Shown in pieces: positions 1 through 8,323 of a DNA stretch of 64,000 bases (its first letter is position 1; each line of letters begins with the position of its first letter). Below the pieces are notes generated by a model, which was not told where the DNA came from, made no database searches, and worked only from the letters and a program-made list of their open reading frames with translations. Made by a program: the position numbers and the translations under genes. Origin of the DNA: Spirochaetales bacterium (GTDB lineage: Bacteria; Spirochaetota; Spirochaetia; JABMQR01); assembly GCA_018399255.1 (NCBI GenBank), contig JAGYPA010000002.1:154290-218289 (forward strand), written 5' to 3'.

Positions 1-164
1 ACTAATCCTGTTTCTGAGGGAGAGAGTCCTTTACCGTACAGAAATATTTGAAAATAGGGTACAATAACGGCATACATTGCATAGAAGAAGAACAGGCTGA
101 TCATATATCGCAGTTTGATGGACTTCATGCTGAAAGATGTATCACGAATATGGGTAAATGTCAT
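1..164 (-). CDS. MFS transporter, N-terminal fragment
   Basis: This is the first ~54 residues of a minus-strand membrane protein cut by the window edge. The reverse complement reads an open frame from an ATG at 164, with an internal ATG at 128 as an alternative start. A short charged leader is followed by a hydrophobic segment rich in F, Y, I and V, and then by the stretch LYGKGLSPSETG. That pattern (first membrane helix, then a glycine- and serine-containing loop before helix 2) resembles the start of LacY/nucleoside-symporter-like MFS carriers. Substrate cannot be told. It is divergent from the SRAP gene, with only 22 nt between the start codons. No strong Shine-Dalgarno is visible before the ATG at 164, so the start is uncertain. 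Confidence 0.55.
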   Translation of the reverse strand, partial: MTFTHIRDTSFSMKSIKLRYMISLFFFYAMYAVIVPYFQIFLYGKGLSPSETGL

Positions 165-186
165 CCCGGCATAAAGGAGCAGTTAT

Positions 187-933
187 ATGTGTTTTAATAT
201 GTCTATTATCAAAGAGATTGAAGCTCTCCAGGAAGAATTCCGGGCAGATTTTTCTGAATATCCGATCCTGTCCGATCATGCGCTGCATTGGTATAATGCT
301 TCCGGATTTGATCACCCGATCTGGCCGGTTATCGGTAAAGAATTCCCCGACAGTATCCGGATGTACCATTGGGGCCTGATTCCGCATTGGGTTAAAGGTT
401 CGGACCAGGCTGCTGCTATCCGGTCAAAAACCCTGAATGCCAGGGGAGAAACCGTAGACCAGCTGCCCTCTTACCGATCCTCTTTTCCAGTTAAGACCTG
501 TCTTGTTATAGCCGAAGGTTTTTATGAACCCCATCATTTCAAGGGAAAATCCTACCCCTTCTATCTGCACCGCTCCGATGGAAGGCTTCTTACCCTTGGA
601 GGTATTTATGCCCAATGGACGAATCGGGAAATCGGCAGCGTCATCAATTCCTTTTCAATTATCACGGTTCCCGCAATTGGTCTGACTGACCGCATCCATT
701 CCCATAAACACCGAATGCCGCTTATCATTCCTGAAGATCAGCGCAGGCGCTGGATAGATCCGGAATTATCTCCAACTGAATGCAAGGCTCTTATCCATTC
801 ATGGGAACCGGAAGAACTCATCGCGTATCCGGCTTCCCCCGATCTCTACCGAAGGGGAGGCAGCCGTAATACCCCGGAAATACGAAACCGGCATTACTAC
901 GGGATAGAGGAGATAGACCTTCTGGCTATATAA
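187..933 (+). CDS. SRAP-domain abasic-site protein (YedK/HMCES family)
   Basis: SOS-response-associated peptidase family protein, 248 aa. The family covalently traps abasic sites in single-stranded DNA through Cys2, exposed after removal of the initiator Met. Here Cys2 is present (start M-C-F). The other family landmarks are visible in order: WGLIPHW, NARGETV, EGFYE (catalytic Glu) and HKHRMP (catalytic His). The third residue is F where R/G is common. The AAGGAG at 173-178 supports the start. The gene sits directly upstream of umuD-umuC, which fits a DNA-damage role. No repeat of the umuD palindrome is seen in its promoter region. Confidence 0.93.
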   Translation: MCFNMSIIKEIEALQEEFRADFSEYPILSDHALHWYNASGFDHPIWPVIGKEFPDSIRMYHWGLIPHWVKGSDQAAAIRSKTLNARGETVDQLPSYRSSFPVKTCLVIAEGFYEPHHFKGKSYPFYLHRSDGRLLTLGGIYAQWTNREIGSVINSFSIITVPAIGLTDRIHSHKHRMPLIIPEDQRRRWIDPELSPTECKALIHSWEPEELIAYPASPDLYRRGGSRNTPEIRNRHYYGIEEIDLLAI

Positions 934-1015
934 GCAGCTTCAGTCAGCCATTTCTTTTTTGCGCAGGCGTCCGCTGCGATCGTTCCTGCGATCGTTCCTG
1001 CGATAAAGAAAAGTC

Positions 1016-1057
1016 TGGACAAGGTACGTATTTTCCATTATACTTAACACATGTTAA
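1016..1057 (+). promoter_or_regulatory. umuD promoter with palindromic operator at the start codon
   Basis: TGGACA (1016-1021), 17 nt, TATACT (1039-1044) makes a near-consensus sigma-70 promoter. Transcription would begin about 1050-1051, at the umuD ATG itself, so the mRNA should be leaderless. A perfect inverted repeat TTAACA-CA-TGTTAA (1044-1057) covers the last base of the -10 box, the predicted start point and the ATG. Its position suits a repressor site, and LexA is the obvious candidate for umuDC, but the sequence alone does not name the protein. Confidence 0.65.
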
Positions 1058-1479
1058 TCATTCCATTAAAAACCGTATTTTCACACTCCTGTATTCCTTT
1101 ATCGCTTGCATCGGTTCAGGCAGGTTTCCCCTCCCCTGCTGCTGACTATGCAGAGGATGGATTGGATTTCAACGAACTGCTCATTCACCGCAAAGCAGCA
1201 ACTTACTGTCTGAAAGTAACCGGTGACTCTATGACTGGAGCAGGAATTTTTCCAGGAGATATTTTAGTAGTGGACAGATCCATTTCTCCTGCAAACGGTG
1301 ATATTGCCGTAGCCGCAGTAAACGGTGAGTTTACGGTAAAGAGGATATATCGAACACATGGTGCCGTTCTCCTTCGTCCGGAAAATTCTGCCTACTGCGA
1401 TATCACCGTAGGTCCGGAAGAAGATTTCCTGCTGTTCGGAGTCGTAACTTCGGTAGTGCGGCAGCTCAAGCGCCGGTAG
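1051..1479 (+). CDS. umuD: UmuD-like S24 autoprotease, Pol V subunit
   Basis: 142 aa, the usual UmuD size. The self-cleavage pair is Ala24-Gly25 in VQAGFPSPAADY. The catalytic serine is Ser60 in GDSM and the general-base lysine is Lys97 in FTVKR, matching E. coli UmuD numbering. In the family, RecA-stimulated cleavage yields UmuD', which joins UmuC in translesion polymerase V. LexA is excluded because the N-terminal DNA-binding domain is absent. The start is fixed by an in-frame stop (1045-1047) two codons upstream and by the residue numbering. There is no Shine-Dalgarno; the -10 box sits 6 nt upstream (leaderless). It is followed by umuC after 7 nt. Confidence 0.95.
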   Translation: MLIIPLKTVFSHSCIPLSLASVQAGFPSPAADYAEDGLDFNELLIHRKAATYCLKVTGDSMTGAGIFPGDILVVDRSISPANGDIAVAAVNGEFTVKRIYRTHGAVLLRPENSAYCDITVGPEEDFLLFGVVTSVVRQLKRR

Positions 1480-1486
1480 GAAAAAA

Positions 1487-2731
1487 ATGATCGGCTTGGT
1501 GGACTGCAACAGCTTCTATGCTTCCTGTGAGCGTATTTTCAGACCCGATCTTAAAGATCGCCCAATTGTAGTGCTCTCAAATAACGACGGCTGTATTGTT
1601 GCTATGGACCGTAACGCCAAGAAAAACGGTATCCGCCGCGGAATTCCATATTTTCAAGTGAAGGGGGATCTTGCTGCCCTACAGGCTGAGGTGTTTTCCT
1701 CTAACTATACCCTGTACCAGGATATATCAGACCGGATAATGGAAATCCTCCGTCAGCATGCTTCCAGAACTGAGGTCTATTCAATCGACGAAGCTTTTCT
1801 GTTCCTGGATGATAACCGTCTGCCGTTGTTTGAACTGGGGAATAAAATTCGCCGTGATGTTGAGCAGTGCACCGGTGTACCGGTCTCAATCGGATTTGGC
1901 AGAACCAAGACTCTGGCAAAAATTGCCAACCGATGGGCAAAAAACAGGCATGAAGATTGCGGCATATTTTCCCTGGAAGAACAGGAAGAATCATCAATTC
2001 TTGCCCGGATTAATGTACTCGACATCTGGGGCATAGGAACCCGAAAGGCAGCTTTTCTATTCAAGCACGGAATAAGAACAGCACTCGATTTCCGGGAAAC
2101 ACCAGAATACTGGGTAAAAAAACATCTGACTCAGACAACCCTGCGGACACTCTGGGAGCTTAAGGGAATTCCATCAATTGAACCGGAAATGGCGACTCCT
2201 CCCAAACAAATGATTCTCTCATCCCTGGGGTTCAGCCTGCCGGTACAGGATCTGGCAACGTTGGAAACCGCAGTCTCCATGTATGCCTCCTCTGCGGTAA
2301 AAAAACTGGTCAAACAGAATTCTGAAGCGAGCGGAGTTATGGTTTTTATCAGGACCCACCGCCATAAGCAGCCCTATTTTGCAGACAGCCGTCAAATAAA
2401 ACTTCCGGAATCGACCGCTTACCTTCCGGAAATAACCTATCATGCATTAACCGGGCTGAGAGAAATCTACCGGACAGGATATGATTATATAAAGGCGGGC
2501 GTATGTCTGTACGGGCTGAGTCCGAAAAATCATTACCAGCACAATCTTTTCCTGAACACTCAAGCACAGAAACGAAAAGTGACAGAAAGCGTGCAGGAAA
2601 TACAGTCACGTTTCGGATCTCATGCTATAAGCAGCGGGAGATCTGTTTCAGGAGGAGAATGGATTATGAAGCAGAAGGCGCTCTCCCCCCGCTATACTAC
2701 AAGATGGTCAGATATCCCTGATGTACACTGA
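1487..2731 (+). CDS. umuC: Y-family DNA polymerase UmuC (Pol V catalytic subunit)
   Basis: 414 aa, close to the ~422 of E. coli UmuC. It starts with IGLVDCNSFYASCER, the Y-family metal site with the first catalytic Asp. YSIDEAFL carries the catalytic Asp-Glu pair of the palm. A helix-hairpin-helix-like stretch (DIWGIGTRKAAFL) and a little-finger domain follow. With UmuD' it bypasses DNA lesions with low fidelity. The gene begins 7 nt after umuD with a short AGG before an A-run, so the two genes are cotranscribed. Together with the SRAP gene this forms a compact DNA-damage tolerance cluster. Confidence 0.96.
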   Translation: MIGLVDCNSFYASCERIFRPDLKDRPIVVLSNNDGCIVAMDRNAKKNGIRRGIPYFQVKGDLAALQAEVFSSNYTLYQDISDRIMEILRQHASRTEVYSIDEAFLFLDDNRLPLFELGNKIRRDVEQCTGVPVSIGFGRTKTLAKIANRWAKNRHEDCGIFSLEEQEESSILARINVLDIWGIGTRKAAFLFKHGIRTALDFRETPEYWVKKHLTQTTLRTLWELKGIPSIEPEMATPPKQMILSSLGFSLPVQDLATLETAVSMYASSAVKKLVKQNSEASGVMVFIRTHRHKQPYFADSRQIKLPESTAYLPEITYHALTGLREIYRTGYDYIKAGVCLYGLSPKNHYQHNLFLNTQAQKRKVTESVQEIQSRFGSHAISSGRSVSGGEWIMKQKALSPRYTTRWSDIPDVH

Positions 2732-2864
2732 TCAGAAAATGTAATTCACCTGCCCCTGCCTGATTCATGCCTCCATCTCTAACCTTTCCAAGCCTTTTCA
2801 GTGACCTTTCAGTTGCTTCCGTGAAATATAATAGATATATTAGTCCAACAAGGGGGGATTGCTG

Positions 2865-3296
2865 GTGAAATATATGTTACACATTCTTTTGGTTTTCGGG
2901 CTTATTGCGGTATTTGCTGCATGCAGCAGTAAATCCGGTGAAACAACCTTGGCTTCTGAAGCCCCGGAAGCACCGGTTATCAGAACGATAAGGGCAGCTG
3001 ATTTCAAGGCAGGGATGGAATCAAGTCCGAATCACCTGCTTCTCGATGTCAGAACTGATGCTGAATATCAAGCTGAGCATATCGATACAAGTTTGCTCAT
3101 CCCTGTGCAGGAACTTGAAAAAAGGCTGAATGAAATAATTGAATGGAAGAATCTGCCGGTATTTGTCTATTGTCGAACAGGCAACCGGAGTATGACAGCT
3201 GCAAAAATGCTTTCTGATGCCGGCTTTTCAGAAATTTACAATCTTGAAGGGGGAATTGGCGGCTGGACTCGTGAAGGATTTCCCACAATTAAGTAG
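2865..3296 (+). CDS. Rhodanese-domain lipoprotein
   Basis: About 143 aa from a GTG start at 2865, preferred because AGGGGG (2851-2856) lies 8 nt upstream; a TTG at 2859 is too close to it. The N-terminus is a lipoprotein signal: a short basic start, a hydrophobic core (LHILLVFGLIAVF) and a relaxed lipobox FAAC before SSKSG, as often seen in spirochaetes. The rest is a single rhodanese domain with LLDVRTDAEY and active-site loop VYCRTGNRS containing the catalytic Cys. It is probably a periplasmic-side sulfurtransferase or a sulfane-sulfur or phosphate-binding protein; the partner is unknown. TTGCTT-17-TATATT (2813-2841) is a plausible promoter. It stands alone, convergent with glyA. Confidence 0.88.
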   Translation: MKYMLHILLVFGLIAVFAACSSKSGETTLASEAPEAPVIRTIRAADFKAGMESSPNHLLLDVRTDAEYQAEHIDTSLLIPVQELEKRLNEIIEWKNLPVFVYCRTGNRSMTAAKMLSDAGFSEIYNLEGGIGGWTREGFPTIK

Positions 3297-3308
3297 CGAG
3301 CGGAAATA

Positions 3309-3342
3309 TAAGCCCGGGAAAAGAATCCCTTTCCCGGGCTTA
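3309..3342. terminator. Bidirectional terminator-like hairpin between rhodanese gene and glyA
   Basis: A 13-bp perfect inverted repeat (3309-3321 with 3330-3342; core AAGCCCGGGAAA) with an 8-nt loop lies between two convergent genes. There is no long T-tract on either strand (TATATTT on the minus side), so termination may be partly hairpin-driven. Confidence 0.7.
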
Positions 3343-3354
3343 TCAAAAAATCTG

Positions 3355-4866
3355 CTACTTGGCAAACTCCTGCTGCAGAAAGGCAAGATCAAGTTCCGGA
3401 TATACCGGAAATTTTCCGAGAAGATCACTTACTCTCTTCTGAGCCTCTTCTTTTGCTGCCGGTTCCAGAACATATTTTGCCTTGCTCGGCTTACCGGCAT
3501 TAGCCCCTTTGGTAAGAATAGCCGGTTTTGTATTTGACAAGATCAGCTTCAGGATTCCGGCGATAGTTTTCATCTCATCCTTGCCCATTCCGAGAGTTGT
3601 TACAGCCGGGGTCCCCAGCCGAAGACCGCTGGTATACCAGGGCCCATTGATGTCAAATGGCAGCGCATTCCTGTTGAGCGTTATTCCGCATTCCCGCACG
3701 GCATTTTCAGCCTGTCTTCCGTTAAGTCCGAAAGGCGTAACGTCAATCAGCATTAAATGATTGTCTGTTCCACCGGTTGCTATGGTAACGCCCTCTTCAA
3801 TGCAGGCAGCTGCCAGAGCACGGGAATTTTCAACTATTCTCGATGCATACTGCTGGAATTCCGGCTTCAGTGCTTCGGTATACGCAACCGCTTTAGCTGC
3901 CATGGCATGAGGCAGCGGACCGCCCAGCACCATGGGACAGCCTTTATCGACCGCCTCGGCAAATTCCTGCTTACATAAAATCATCCCCCCTCTGGGTCCC
4001 CGCAAGGTTTTGTGAGTGGTTGTTGTAACTATATCGGCATGAACTACCGGATCATAATCCCCTTTCATCAGTTTACCTGCTACAAGACCGGCAAAATGGG
4101 CCATATCTACCATAAGCACGGCTCCGACTTTGTCCGCGATCTCCTTAAAACGTCTAAAGTTAATCAATCTGGGGTAAGCACTGTACCCAGCCAGGAGTAT
4201 CAAAGGCCTGATCTCAAGGGCCATCCGCTCAATTTCATCATAATCAAGGATTCCCGTTTCACGGTCAACGGTATAGCTGTAAGCATCAAACATCTGAGCC
4301 GAGACATTAAAGCGATACCCATGCGTCAGGTGTCCTCCTGAATAGTAATCGAGACCAAGGAGTTTCTGCTCACCAAGCAGTTTCCTGATTTTGTTCCAGT
4401 CTTCACGAGAAAGATTACTGGGATTGGTTTCTCCCAATTCTTCTAGCGCCGGGTTTTCAATTTTATGGGTAAGTATTGCCCAGAAAGCAACCATATTGGC
4501 GTCAGCGCCGCTATGGGGCTGTACATAGGCATGTTCAGCTCCAAAGAGTTTTTTTGCCTTCTCACCTGCATCAGCTTCGATAGCATCAATATTGTCACAC
4601 CCGGCATAAAACCGGTGATACGGAAAACCTTCGGCATATTTATCAGTCAGGAGATTTCCCATAGCCGCCTGAACTGCAAGGCTGGTATAGTTTTCACTTG
4701 CAATCAGCTTAAGATAAGATCTCTGGGATTCCAGTTCCCGCACTATACTGGATGCAGTTTCAGGTGACACTTCTGCAACCAGCTGCAGGGAAGCTATGTA
4801 CGAGAGGAAACCTGGATTGACATGTTCAGTCCCCGCAAGGTATGTTTCAATACTGTTTTTCCCCAT
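3355..4866 (-). CDS. glyA: Serine hydroxymethyltransferase, long spirochaetal form
   Basis: 503 aa PLP enzyme interconverting serine plus tetrahydrofolate with glycine plus methylene-tetrahydrofolate in the cytosol. Family landmarks are SENYTS, DKYAEGFPYHRFYAGC, HSGADAN and the PLP-lysine motif TTTTHKTLRGPRGG. It is ~80 residues longer than the common ~420-aa enzyme. The additions are an N-terminal extension of about 30 residues and insertions in the mid region, as known for treponemal SHMTs. AAGGAGGA with ideal spacing precedes the ATG. It is convergent with the rhodanese gene, and its promoter lies in the AT-rich region upstream. It supplies one-carbon units used by the nearby folate gene folC and by the purine branch. 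Confidence 0.96.
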   Translation of the reverse strand: MGKNSIETYLAGTEHVNPGFLSYIASLQLVAEVSPETASSIVRELESQRSYLKLIASENYTSLAVQAAMGNLLTDKYAEGFPYHRFYAGCDNIDAIEADAGEKAKKLFGAEHAYVQPHSGADANMVAFWAILTHKIENPALEELGETNPSNLSREDWNKIRKLLGEQKLLGLDYYSGGHLTHGYRFNVSAQMFDAYSYTVDRETGILDYDEIERMALEIRPLILLAGYSAYPRLINFRRFKEIADKVGAVLMVDMAHFAGLVAGKLMKGDYDPVVHADIVTTTTHKTLRGPRGGMILCKQEFAEAVDKGCPMVLGGPLPHAMAAKAVAYTEALKPEFQQYASRIVENSRALAAACIEEGVTIATGGTDNHLMLIDVTPFGLNGRQAENAVRECGITLNRNALPFDINGPWYTSGLRLGTPAVTTLGMGKDEMKTIAGILKLILSNTKPAILTKGANAGKPSKAKYVLEPAAKEEAQKRVSDLLGKFPVYPELDLAFLQQEFAK

Positions 4867-4916
4867 TTTTATTCCTCCTTAGTAATTTTCTTTCCTGGAT
4901 TAATCCTTCATGAAAG

Positions 4917-4943
4917 GCTATACCTAAACTGATAAATTGTCAA
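4917..4943 (-). promoter_or_regulatory. Candidate glyA promoter
   Basis: Reading the minus strand, TTGACA (4943-4938) is followed after 15 nt by TATAGC (4922-4917). The spacer is shorter than the ideal 17, so confidence is moderate. The whole stretch 4867-5169 between glyA and the histone-like gene is very AT-rich with no reading frame of interest; it appears to hold only the two divergent promoters. Confidence 0.4.
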
Positions 4944-5110
4944 TTAATGATGTAAACATAAATATAACTATACATTTTTTTTACAATGCCGTAATTTTAT
5001 TAATATATATTTATAGATTAATAAATATATTACATATTGGTCTTTTTTGGGGACTGAAATCGCTAATTTGCAAAAACATGCATTTAAGTACGTTTATTGC
5101 CTATATTATA

Positions 5111-5138
5111 TTGCATTATCATGATTTTATGATATGAT
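5111..5138 (+). promoter_or_regulatory. Candidate promoter of the histone-like gene
   Basis: TTGCAT (5111-5116), 16 nt, TATGAT (5133-5138) lies ~32 nt before the start codon, leaving room for the AAGGGGG Shine-Dalgarno at 5158-5164. Confidence 0.5.
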
Positions 5139-5169
5139 TTTAGCATAATTAAAACCTAAGGGGGCTCAG

Positions 5170-5346
5170 ATGAGTTTACATGATGAGATCGTAGAACAGT
5201 TTGAAGCATATGTAGCTGAAAATCAGAAATTTGAAGACAAAGGTGTCAAGGCAGCTGCTGCTCGAGCTAGAAAGGCACTTGGCGAACTGGGGAAACTCAG
5301 CAAGGAAAGACGGAAAGAAATTCAGGACAAGAAAAACACAATGTAA
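5170..5346 (+). CDS. Histone H1-like (Hc1-type) small basic protein
   Basis: A 58-residue ORF, short enough to be missed by length cut-offs. AAGGGGG (5158-5164) lies 5 nt before the ATG, a promoter lies upstream and a rho-independent terminator lies 14 nt after the stop, so it is a complete single-gene transcription unit. The N-terminal third is acidic/amphipathic (DEIVEQFEAYVAE). The rest is basic and helical, with DKGVKAAAARARKAL and KERRKEIQDKK. The block KG-KAA--RARKA-LEL-KL-KE-RK matches the signature of bacterial H1-like proteins (Hc1 family, common in Bacteroidota and spirochaetes). The expected role is nucleoid or DNA binding. Family membership is by recalled consensus. Confidence 0.8.
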   Translation: MSLHDEIVEQFEAYVAENQKFEDKGVKAAAARARKALGELGKLSKERRKEIQDKKNTM

Positions 5347-5360
5347 TCTCAGCGAGTGAT

Positions 5361-5396
5361 AAAAAAAGATCCGGCATCTGAACCGGATCTTTTTTT
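5361..5396. terminator. Bidirectional rho-independent terminator
   Basis: Stem AAAAAAAGATCCGG (5361-5374) pairs with CCGGATCTTTTTTT (5383-5396) around an 8-nt loop. It has T-tracts on both strands and ends the histone-like gene and, from the other side, valS. A second hairpin (CCCGGTAAG/CTTACCGGG) overlaps the valS stop. Confidence 0.92.
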
Positions 5397-5486
5397 AACT
5401 TTCCTTTTTTAGAGAAAGACAGAGACAGCAACTTACACTGAGTCAGTTGCCCCGGTAAGTCTGCCAGCTTGTCTGCCTGCCGGATC

Positions 5487-8150
5487 TTACCGGGACAGCT
5501 CATCAACATGGCGGTTAATTTTCTCCAGGAGATCGCTGAATTCATCTCTTTTCCCTCGTTCTTTCTCAATAACAGCTGGTGGAGCACTTTCCAGGAATTT
5601 GCTGTTACCCAGCTTCTTTTCTACAGCATCCAATTGCTTAGCTGCTTTTTCGCGCTCCTTCGCAAGCTTCGCTAGTTCCTGAGGAACATCTATGGCATCC
5701 CTTACAAAAACGAAAACCTCAAATCCCTCCCCAGCTACCGGCACACTGCCGTCTATGGACTCTGGTGTTTCATGATGAAACAAAACTTCTGAAGCATTGA
5801 CAAATCGAGCAATAAGTTCGCGCTGTTCGATCAGATACGGCAATTCAGTCAAATCTTCATCAGCCTTAACCATAATCCGTACTTTTTTTTCAGGAGGCAG
5901 TGAAAATTCACTTTTCAGGGTTCTGACTTTTCTTACTACTTCCTGAAAAAGCGAAAACTGAACTTCAGCCTCGGGAGCATTCCGATCCTCACGAAACTGG
6001 GGATAGGCATCACCTATAACATAACCGACGGTATTTGGAAGTTTTTGATAGATTTCTTCGGTTACAAAAGAAAGAAACGGATGCATCAGTCGCATGGACT
6101 CGGCAAGAATATCAAGAAGCAGCGTCACTGCCCGGTTCTGATCCTCGAGCGAATTACTGTAAAGCAGGGATTTGGAAGCCTCTATGTACCAATCGCAAAA
6201 ATCATTCCAGAAAAAGTCGTAAATAACCTGTGCTGCATCGTTAAAGCGATACGCATCCATCGCACTCTTAACTCCCGATGCGGCAGTATTGAGTCGATGA
6301 TAAATCCATCGATCAATAGAATGATGTTCCATGGTCTCAAGCGGCTGCAGTTCCCTTCCTTCGAGATTCATCAGCAAAAACCTGGCAGCATTCCATACTT
6401 TATTGGAAAAACGCGAGCCTAATTTGAAAGTCTCCATATCGAGAAGAATATCGTGTCCTTGCGCAGCAAGAAAGCAAAGGGTGAACTTCATGGCATCTGC
6501 ACCGTAAACATCGACAACCTCAAGCGGGTCAATACCGTTACCCAGTGATTTCGACATCTTGCGTCCGGTTTTATCCCGCACAAGCCCGGTAATGCAAATA
6601 TCCCGAAATGGCGCCTTACCGGTAAATTCCAGGCTGGCCATAATCATTCTGGCAACCCAGAAAAATATTATATCATACCCGGTTACAAGGGCATTGGTTG
6701 GAAAGTATTTTTGCAGATCGTCGGTATTATTCGGCCATCCCAGAGTTGAGAACGGCCAGAGCCATGATGAGAACCAGGTATCGAGCACATCTTCATCCTG
6801 TCGTATACGCGTACTACCGCACTTGATGCAAGCCTGAGGATCTTCACGCATGACCATCATCTCTCCGCAGTCGTCACAGTACCAGACTGGTATGCGGTGG
6901 CCCCACCAGAGTTGGCGGGATATGCACCAGTCCCTAATGTTGGTAAGCCAGTGGACGTACGTATTTTCCCATTTTTTCGGATAGAATCTGATTTCATCAT
7001 TTTCAAGGGCTTTCAGGGCTTTATCAGCCAGTCCTTTCATTCGCACAAACCACTGATCCGACAGGTAAGGTTCTATTACCGTATTACAGCGATAGCAATG
7101 CCCGATTTGATGAACATGGTCCTGAATACTCTCGAGCAGCCCTTCCTGACGCAAATCATCAAGTACAGCGGCGCGTGCAGTTTCCACATCCATTCCCCGG
7201 TACTTCTCAGGAACCTGAGCATTCAGAAGTCCATCCTGAGAGAGAATATTAACCTGGTCGAGATCATGCCGCTTACCGATTTCCCAGTCATTAATATCAT
7301 GAGCGGGAGTAATCTTGACCATTCCCGTACCAAAATCCATCGCCACATAACTGTCGGCTATTATCGGGATTTTTCGGTCAGTAAGCGGGAGCTTGAGCCA
7401 TTTTCCTACCAGCTCTCTGTAACGTTCATCTTCAGGATTTACGGCAACTGCGACATCTCCCAGCAGCGTTTCAGGTCTAGTTGTGGCTATCATAATATAT
7501 CCGCTTTCATCTGCAAACGGATAGCGAATGGTATGCAGCTTGCCCTGCTTCTCCTGATGCTCGACTTCATCATCCGAGAGCGCAGTACCGCAGGTGGCGC
7601 ACCAGTTGATCAGATAGTTTCCCTTATATACCAACCCTCTTTCATAAAGAGCAACAAATACCTCCCGCACTGCTTCCGAAAGGCCTTCATCTAAAGTAAA
7701 ACGCTCACGGGACCAGTCACATGAAGAACCGATTTTTTTCAGCTGGTCAACAATAATCTTGTGGTGCCGATCTTTCACGCGCCAGGTTTCTTCAACAAAT
7801 GATTCCCTGCCGATCTCATGCCGGCTCGTACCCCTGCTTTTAAGTTCTCGTTCTACAACATGCTGTGTTGCTATTCCGGCGTGATCTGATCCGGGAACCC
7901 AGAGAGTTGGACGGCCAAGCATGCGATTGTAGCGAATAAGGACATCCTGGAGTGTGTTATTCAACCCATGCCCCATATGCAGAACTCCCGTAACATTGGG
8001 AGGTGGTATAACAATAACAAAAGGATCTTTTTTCTCATTTTCATCGCTTCTTTCATGAGGTTTAAAAAAACCTTTCTCATTCCACTCCCGGTATATTCTT
8101 TCTTCAAAATCAGCCGGGCTGTATACCTTTGCAAGTTTAACGGCTTCCAT
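5487..8150 (-). CDS. valS: Valyl-tRNA synthetase
   Basis: 887 aa class I synthetase attaching valine to tRNA-Val. The HIGH-type signature is in PPNVTGVLHMGHGLNN and the KMSKS loop is in TGRKMSKSLGNGIDP. The CP1 editing domain contains TTRPETLLGD. The C-terminal ~60 residues form the coiled-coil arm typical of ValRS. A CxxC pair in the zinc-like insert (WYCDDCGE and CIKCGS) is present. The frame stays open 96 nt further upstream, but the ATG at 8150 begins the conserved sequence and has AAGGAG 10 nt upstream, so the longer start is not used. It is separated from the anti-sigma gene by a strong terminator, hence it has its own promoter. Confidence 0.97.
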   Translation of the reverse strand: MEAVKLAKVYSPADFEERIYREWNEKGFFKPHERSDENEKKDPFVIVIPPPNVTGVLHMGHGLNNTLQDVLIRYNRMLGRPTLWVPGSDHAGIATQHVVERELKSRGTSRHEIGRESFVEETWRVKDRHHKIIVDQLKKIGSSCDWSRERFTLDEGLSEAVREVFVALYERGLVYKGNYLINWCATCGTALSDDEVEHQEKQGKLHTIRYPFADESGYIMIATTRPETLLGDVAVAVNPEDERYRELVGKWLKLPLTDRKIPIIADSYVAMDFGTGMVKITPAHDINDWEIGKRHDLDQVNILSQDGLLNAQVPEKYRGMDVETARAAVLDDLRQEGLLESIQDHVHQIGHCYRCNTVIEPYLSDQWFVRMKGLADKALKALENDEIRFYPKKWENTYVHWLTNIRDWCISRQLWWGHRIPVWYCDDCGEMMVMREDPQACIKCGSTRIRQDEDVLDTWFSSWLWPFSTLGWPNNTDDLQKYFPTNALVTGYDIIFFWVARMIMASLEFTGKAPFRDICITGLVRDKTGRKMSKSLGNGIDPLEVVDVYGADAMKFTLCFLAAQGHDILLDMETFKLGSRFSNKVWNAARFLLMNLEGRELQPLETMEHHSIDRWIYHRLNTAASGVKSAMDAYRFNDAAQVIYDFFWNDFCDWYIEASKSLLYSNSLEDQNRAVTLLLDILAESMRLMHPFLSFVTEEIYQKLPNTVGYVIGDAYPQFREDRNAPEAEVQFSLFQEVVRKVRTLKSEFSLPPEKKVRIMVKADEDLTELPYLIEQRELIARFVNASEVLFHHETPESIDGSVPVAGEGFEVFVFVRDAIDVPQELAKLAKEREKAAKQLDAVEKKLGNSKFLESAPPAVIEKERGKRDEFSDLLEKINRHVDELSR

Positions 8151-8266
8151 AAATAGGGAACTCCTTGTTTTGAGACCCATACGGGTCTGTAATAACCTAA
8201 GCAGGATAATGCGGCTAATAGTATCAAAAAGAGCATGAGAATACAATCATAGACAGGGATGAGCCG

Positions 8267-8304
8267 AAAAAAAATCAGCTGCCTTAAAGGACAACTGATT
8301 TTTT
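8267..8304 (-). terminator. Rho-independent terminator of the cysS-sigma-anti-sigma operon
   Basis: On the minus strand a hairpin with core CAG...CTG flanked by complementary A/T arms (8269-8278 and 8295-8304) ends in eight T residues. It lies 20 nt after the anti-sigma stop. Confidence 0.88.
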
Positions 8305-8323
8305 CGAAATATGCAGAGCTATT

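Noticed and set aside
1051..1479. LexA repressor
   Set aside because: The N-terminal DNA-binding domain is missing, and size, cleavage-site position and neighbouring umuC fit UmuD.
3355..4866. GlyA as two fused proteins because it is long
   Set aside because: Motifs run continuously in the SHMT order; long forms are known in spirochaetes.
4867..5169. Possible replication origin in the very AT-rich gap
   Set aside because: No DnaA-box cluster and no dnaA or dnaN gene nearby; two divergent promoters explain the AT content.
6897..7694. 265-codon plus-strand open frame opposite valS
   Set aside because: Composition and frame are those of a shadow of the conserved valS coding strand; no ribosome site.
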